From Pantoea rwandensis (GTDB lineage: Bacteria > Pseudomonadota > Gammaproteobacteria > Enterobacterales > Enterobacteriaceae), in the NCBI RefSeq assembly GCF_002095475.1, contig NZ_MLFR01000019.1, positions 43,576 through 107,575 of the forward strand: a DNA stretch of 64,000 bases, written 5' to 3'. The notes under the pieces are model-generated. The model saw nothing but the letters and a program-made list of their open reading frames with translations. It did no database searches and was not told the origin of the DNA. Position numbers and translations under genes: made by a program. Below are positions 61,956-64,000 of this stretch, piece by piece; the stretch's first letter is position 1; the number at the start of each line of letters is the position of its first letter.

Positions 61956-63269
61956 TTACTCCTTTAAAGGTTGAACGGATGCGACTTGTTCCAGCTCTTG
62001 TTGCAGTAACTGGCGCTCGTACATTTTGAAAAACGGGTAGTAGATCAGGGTTGCGATGGCGACCAGCACACCGATCAACACGATCACCCGCCAGTCCCAG
62101 CCTGTAGACCAAGCTGCACCAATCGGTGCCGGTGTCGTCCAAGGGGCGAGGGATACCACGTGATTGATCAGGTTAGTTTTGGTCGCGATCCAGGCAATGA
62201 CCGCATTGACCAGCGGCGCACAGATAAACGGGATAAACAGAATCGGGTTCATGACCACTGGCGAGCCAAAAATCACCGGCTCGTTGATGTTGAACATGCT
62301 TGGCACAATGCTGAGTTTGCCGATGGAACGCAGATGCGCCGACTGGCTGCGCAGATAGAGCAGCACCAGCCCCATGGTAGAACCTGAACCGCCAATCACG
62401 ATAAAGAACTGCCAGAATGGCTCGATAAACACGTGGGTGACGGGTTCTCCCGCATTGAGTGCCTGCTGGTTAAGCCCCAGGTTGGTGAGCCAGAACGCCT
62501 GTAAAATCCCACCCACAATCACCGCACCATGGATGCCAGCAAACCACAGCATATGACACAGCAAAACCGCCACCAGCACCGCGGGCAGCGAGTCGGAAGC
62601 AGAGATAATCGGGGCAAATACCGCCATGATCGCCTGTGGCAGGAGCATGCCAAACTGCGCCTGCACCCACAGGCTGAGTGGGAACAACGTGATGAAAATG
62701 GCGATAATGGGGATCAGCAGATCAAATGACTGGCGGATTTTCGGCGGCACCTGCTCCGGCAGTTTAAAACCGATGTTGTGCTTCTGCAGGAAATGCATCA
62801 ACTCCGTGGCAAACAGCGCCACCAGAATAGCGGTGAAAATGCCCTCTCCACCCAGTGATCCCACCGGGAGCGTTTTGCCACTTTGCGGGGCTGCGACCAC
62901 CAGAAATGTCATCAATGACAAGCTGGCCGCCATAAAACCGTTCATCTTGTAGCTGTTGGCGAGGTTGTAGGCGATAGCACTGGCGATGTAGAGCGCCATA
63001 ATGCCCATGGTCATGTTATACGGCATCATGATCTGCTCTTCATGCGCCTGCACCATGCCAAGCCACCACTGTGCAAAAGCCCACGAACTGTCAGCGGAAA
63101 AAGGAGGATGCGCAAACAGCAGCATAAAAGAGCCGACGATCAGGAACGGCATTGAGGCGATGAAACCATCGCGAATGGCAATCACATGACGCTGGCTGGA
63201 GAGACGCCCAGCGAGTGGGCTGATACGGTTTTCAATCACACCAAATAAGGATTCGCTTATGCTGCTCAT
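61956..63269 (-). CDS. PTS lactose/cellobiose-type IIC permease
   Basis: A 437-residue membrane permease with about ten spans. ISPLAGRLSSQRHVIAIRDG, FIASMPFLIVGSFMLLFAHP and the substrate-site region MFNINEPVIFGSPVVMNPI are typical of the cellobiose/lichenan group. It imports and phosphorylates beta-linked disaccharides or aryl-beta-glucosides with the IIB and IIA proteins. The ATG at 63269 has AAGGAG seven bases upstream; the frame up to 63293 is not needed. A hairpin lies between IIB and this gene. Confidence 0.93.
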   Translation of the reverse strand: MSSISESLFGVIENRISPLAGRLSSQRHVIAIRDGFIASMPFLIVGSFMLLFAHPPFSADSSWAFAQWWLGMVQAHEEQIMMPYNMTMGIMALYIASAIAYNLANSYKMNGFMAASLSLMTFLVVAAPQSGKTLPVGSLGGEGIFTAILVALFATELMHFLQKHNIGFKLPEQVPPKIRQSFDLLIPIIAIFITLFPLSLWVQAQFGMLLPQAIMAVFAPIISASDSLPAVLVAVLLCHMLWFAGIHGAVIVGGILQAFWLTNLGLNQQALNAGEPVTHVFIEPFWQFFIVIGGSGSTMGLVLLYLRSQSAHLRSIGKLSIVPSMFNINEPVIFGSPVVMNPILFIPFICAPLVNAVIAWIATKTNLINHVVSLAPWTTPAPIGAAWSTGWDWRVIVLIGVLVAIATLIYYPFFKMYERQLLQQELEQVASVQPLKE

Positions 63270-63304
63270 ACGTGAGCTCCTTGCATCAGGCAAATAGAGA
63301 ATAG

Positions 63305-63326
63305 GCCTGTGCGCTGAGTCACAGGC
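63305..63326 (-). promoter_or_regulatory. Hairpin between IIB and IIC
   Basis: GCCTGTG (63305-63311) pairs with CACAGGC (63320-63326) around an eight-base loop. It lies in the 88-base gap between the IIB stop and the IIC start. Without a T tract it more likely affects message processing or stability than termination. Confidence 0.45.
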
Positions 63327-63357
63327 GATGACTATTATTTTTTGTATGAATCAGGGA

Positions 63358-63666
63358 TCAGGTGTGAATCAGTTTTAGTGAATCATTTAATATTTTCTCG
63401 CCATTCATCATGCCGTAATCCATGCTATTTATGACGGATATCGGCTTATTTAACTGCTGCGCCAGCGGTTGAAAGTCAGCGAGTTTGTATTTGATTTGCG
63501 GCCCTAACAGGCAGCAGTCATAGTGGACAATTTCATCATTAAACTCTTCAATACCAACGGCTTTTATTTCAACCTCGATGCCTTGCACTTTGGCAGCCTT
63601 CTCCATTTTTTGCACCACCATGCTGGTGGACATCCCGGCGGCACAGCACAGTAAAATCTTTGGCAT
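63358..63666 (-). CDS. PTS lactose/cellobiose-type IIB component
   Basis: A 102-residue protein with the phosphate-carrying loop LCCAAGMSTSM, where C8 aligns with the active cysteine of ChbB. The remainder (VEIKAVGIEEF, YDCCLLGPQIKY) fits the fold. It is the first gene of the IIB-IIC-IIA-hydrolase unit. The ATG at 63666 has GGAGG eight bases upstream; a frame to 63705 adds 13 residues of no family likeness. Confidence 0.93.
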   Translation of the reverse strand: MPKILLCCAAGMSTSMVVQKMEKAAKVQGIEVEIKAVGIEEFNDEIVHYDCCLLGPQIKYKLADFQPLAQQLNKPISVINSMDYGMMNGEKILNDSLKLIHT

Positions 63667-63720
63667 TGTTAGTTCCTCCATGTGGGGTTTAATTAACGAA
63701 TACACACAGCAAAGATTTTC

Positions 63721-63734
63721 TGCAACCGGTTTCA
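63721..63734 (-). promoter_or_regulatory. AscG-type operator before the PTS genes
   Basis: TGCAACCGGTTTCA is a 14-base near-perfect palindrome that differs at one position from TGAAACCGGTTTCA, the AscG box as I remember it. It lies 55 bases upstream of the IIB start, next to a weak -35-like TTGCAG on the minus strand. The AscG-like repressor at 59097-60113 is the natural binder. Confidence 0.75.
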
Positions 63735-63894
63735 GATTTGGTTACAGGAACTGTGAGAAATATCAAAACTCAGAACAGGGAAAATAAATCGGCAAAAAAT
63801 AATACAGCTGAGGGATTATAAGATTGCGGAGGATTGAAGGTATCTCGCGGCACCTCGGCTCATGCTGGTTCGTTAAGCATCTGGTAATAACGTT
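63735..63894. other. Upstream part of the gap at the right end
   Basis: Beyond the operator, this AT-rich stretch shows no gene. GGTTACA at 63740-63746 resembles half of an AscG-type site, too weak to call. The next stretch is a tandem repeat that runs off the window. Confidence 0.4.
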
Positions 63895-64000
63895 GTCTGG
63901 TTCCGCTCAGGGGCTGATGGGTGCAGGTGATAACGCAGTCTGGTGCCGCTCAGGGGATGAGGGGGACAGGTGATAACGCAGTCTGGTGCCGCTCAGGGGC
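63895..64000. repeat. 43-bp tandem repeat, cut by the window end
   Basis: GTCTGGTTCCGCTCAGGGGC begins at 63895; close copies begin at 63938 and 63981, so the period is 43. The units share CCGCTCAGGGG and AGGTGATAACGCA. The last copy is incomplete because the window ends. The copies are contiguous, without spacers. Confidence 0.85.

Overview
The window looks like chromosome of an Erwiniaceae-type enterobacterium, most likely Pantoea or a close relative. I infer this from protein-level resemblance and gene order, not from a database search. Its backbone follows the Escherichia coli order from dxs to iraP: dxs-yajO, pgpA-thiL-nusB-ribH-ribD-nrdR, yajI, secF-secD-yajC-tgt-queA, acpH, proY-brnQ, phoR-phoB, sbcD-sbcC, mak, rdgC, ppnP, aroM, yaiA-aroL, yaiI, proC, psiF, iraP. 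I saw no rRNA, tRNA, integrase, transposase, phage genes or CRISPR array.

Layout. 1-13 kb is housekeeping: isoprenoid, riboflavin and thiamine synthesis, NusB, NrdR, the Sec accessory complex and queuosine tRNA modification. 13.7-18 kb carries a translationally coupled inositol-monophosphatase-like gene and periplasmic phytase-like phosphatase, then a large surface acyltransferase. 18-22.3 kb holds proY, brnQ and a MetE-C-terminal-like methyltransferase with a possible met-box operator. 22.5-30.6 kb is phoB-phoR followed by a PstS-like protein, divergent from sbcD and an unusually long, glutamine-rich sbcC. 30.8-35.2 kb has a lipoprotein, an AraC-type regulator, a small-molecule kinase and an ethanolamine-type permease.

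35.4-48.9 kb resumes the backbone, with insertions: a toxin-antitoxin pair beside rdgC, and a regulator-transporter block (IclR, OPT transporter, DUF1177) placed between yaiA and aroM, with aroM captured as its last, coupled gene. A Rieske-FAD reductase follows proC; phoA, which sits between psiF and iraP in E. coli, is absent there. 49-64 kb is accessory: a tiny glycine-rich lipoprotein, an orphan lacZ with a lac-like operator, an MdtG-like exporter, an AriR-like regulator, an I78-type inhibitor lipoprotein, a 21-residue membrane peptide, a CHASE4-PAS-GGDEF-EAL protein, a CPBP protease, and an AscG-like regulator with a split PTS and 6-phospho-beta-glucosidase.

Themes: phosphate (phoBR, PstS-like protein, phytase, psiF, iraP) and plant-derived carbon (phytate, beta-glucosides, beta-galactosides). 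The best candidate for an undescribed system is IclR-OPT-DUF1177-AroM (38693-42834). Also notable are a highly structured intergenic element with GGA motifs at its hairpin tips (35294-35392), paired RbsR-like palindromes (49004-49048), several palindromic repeat families and two unannotated small proteins.
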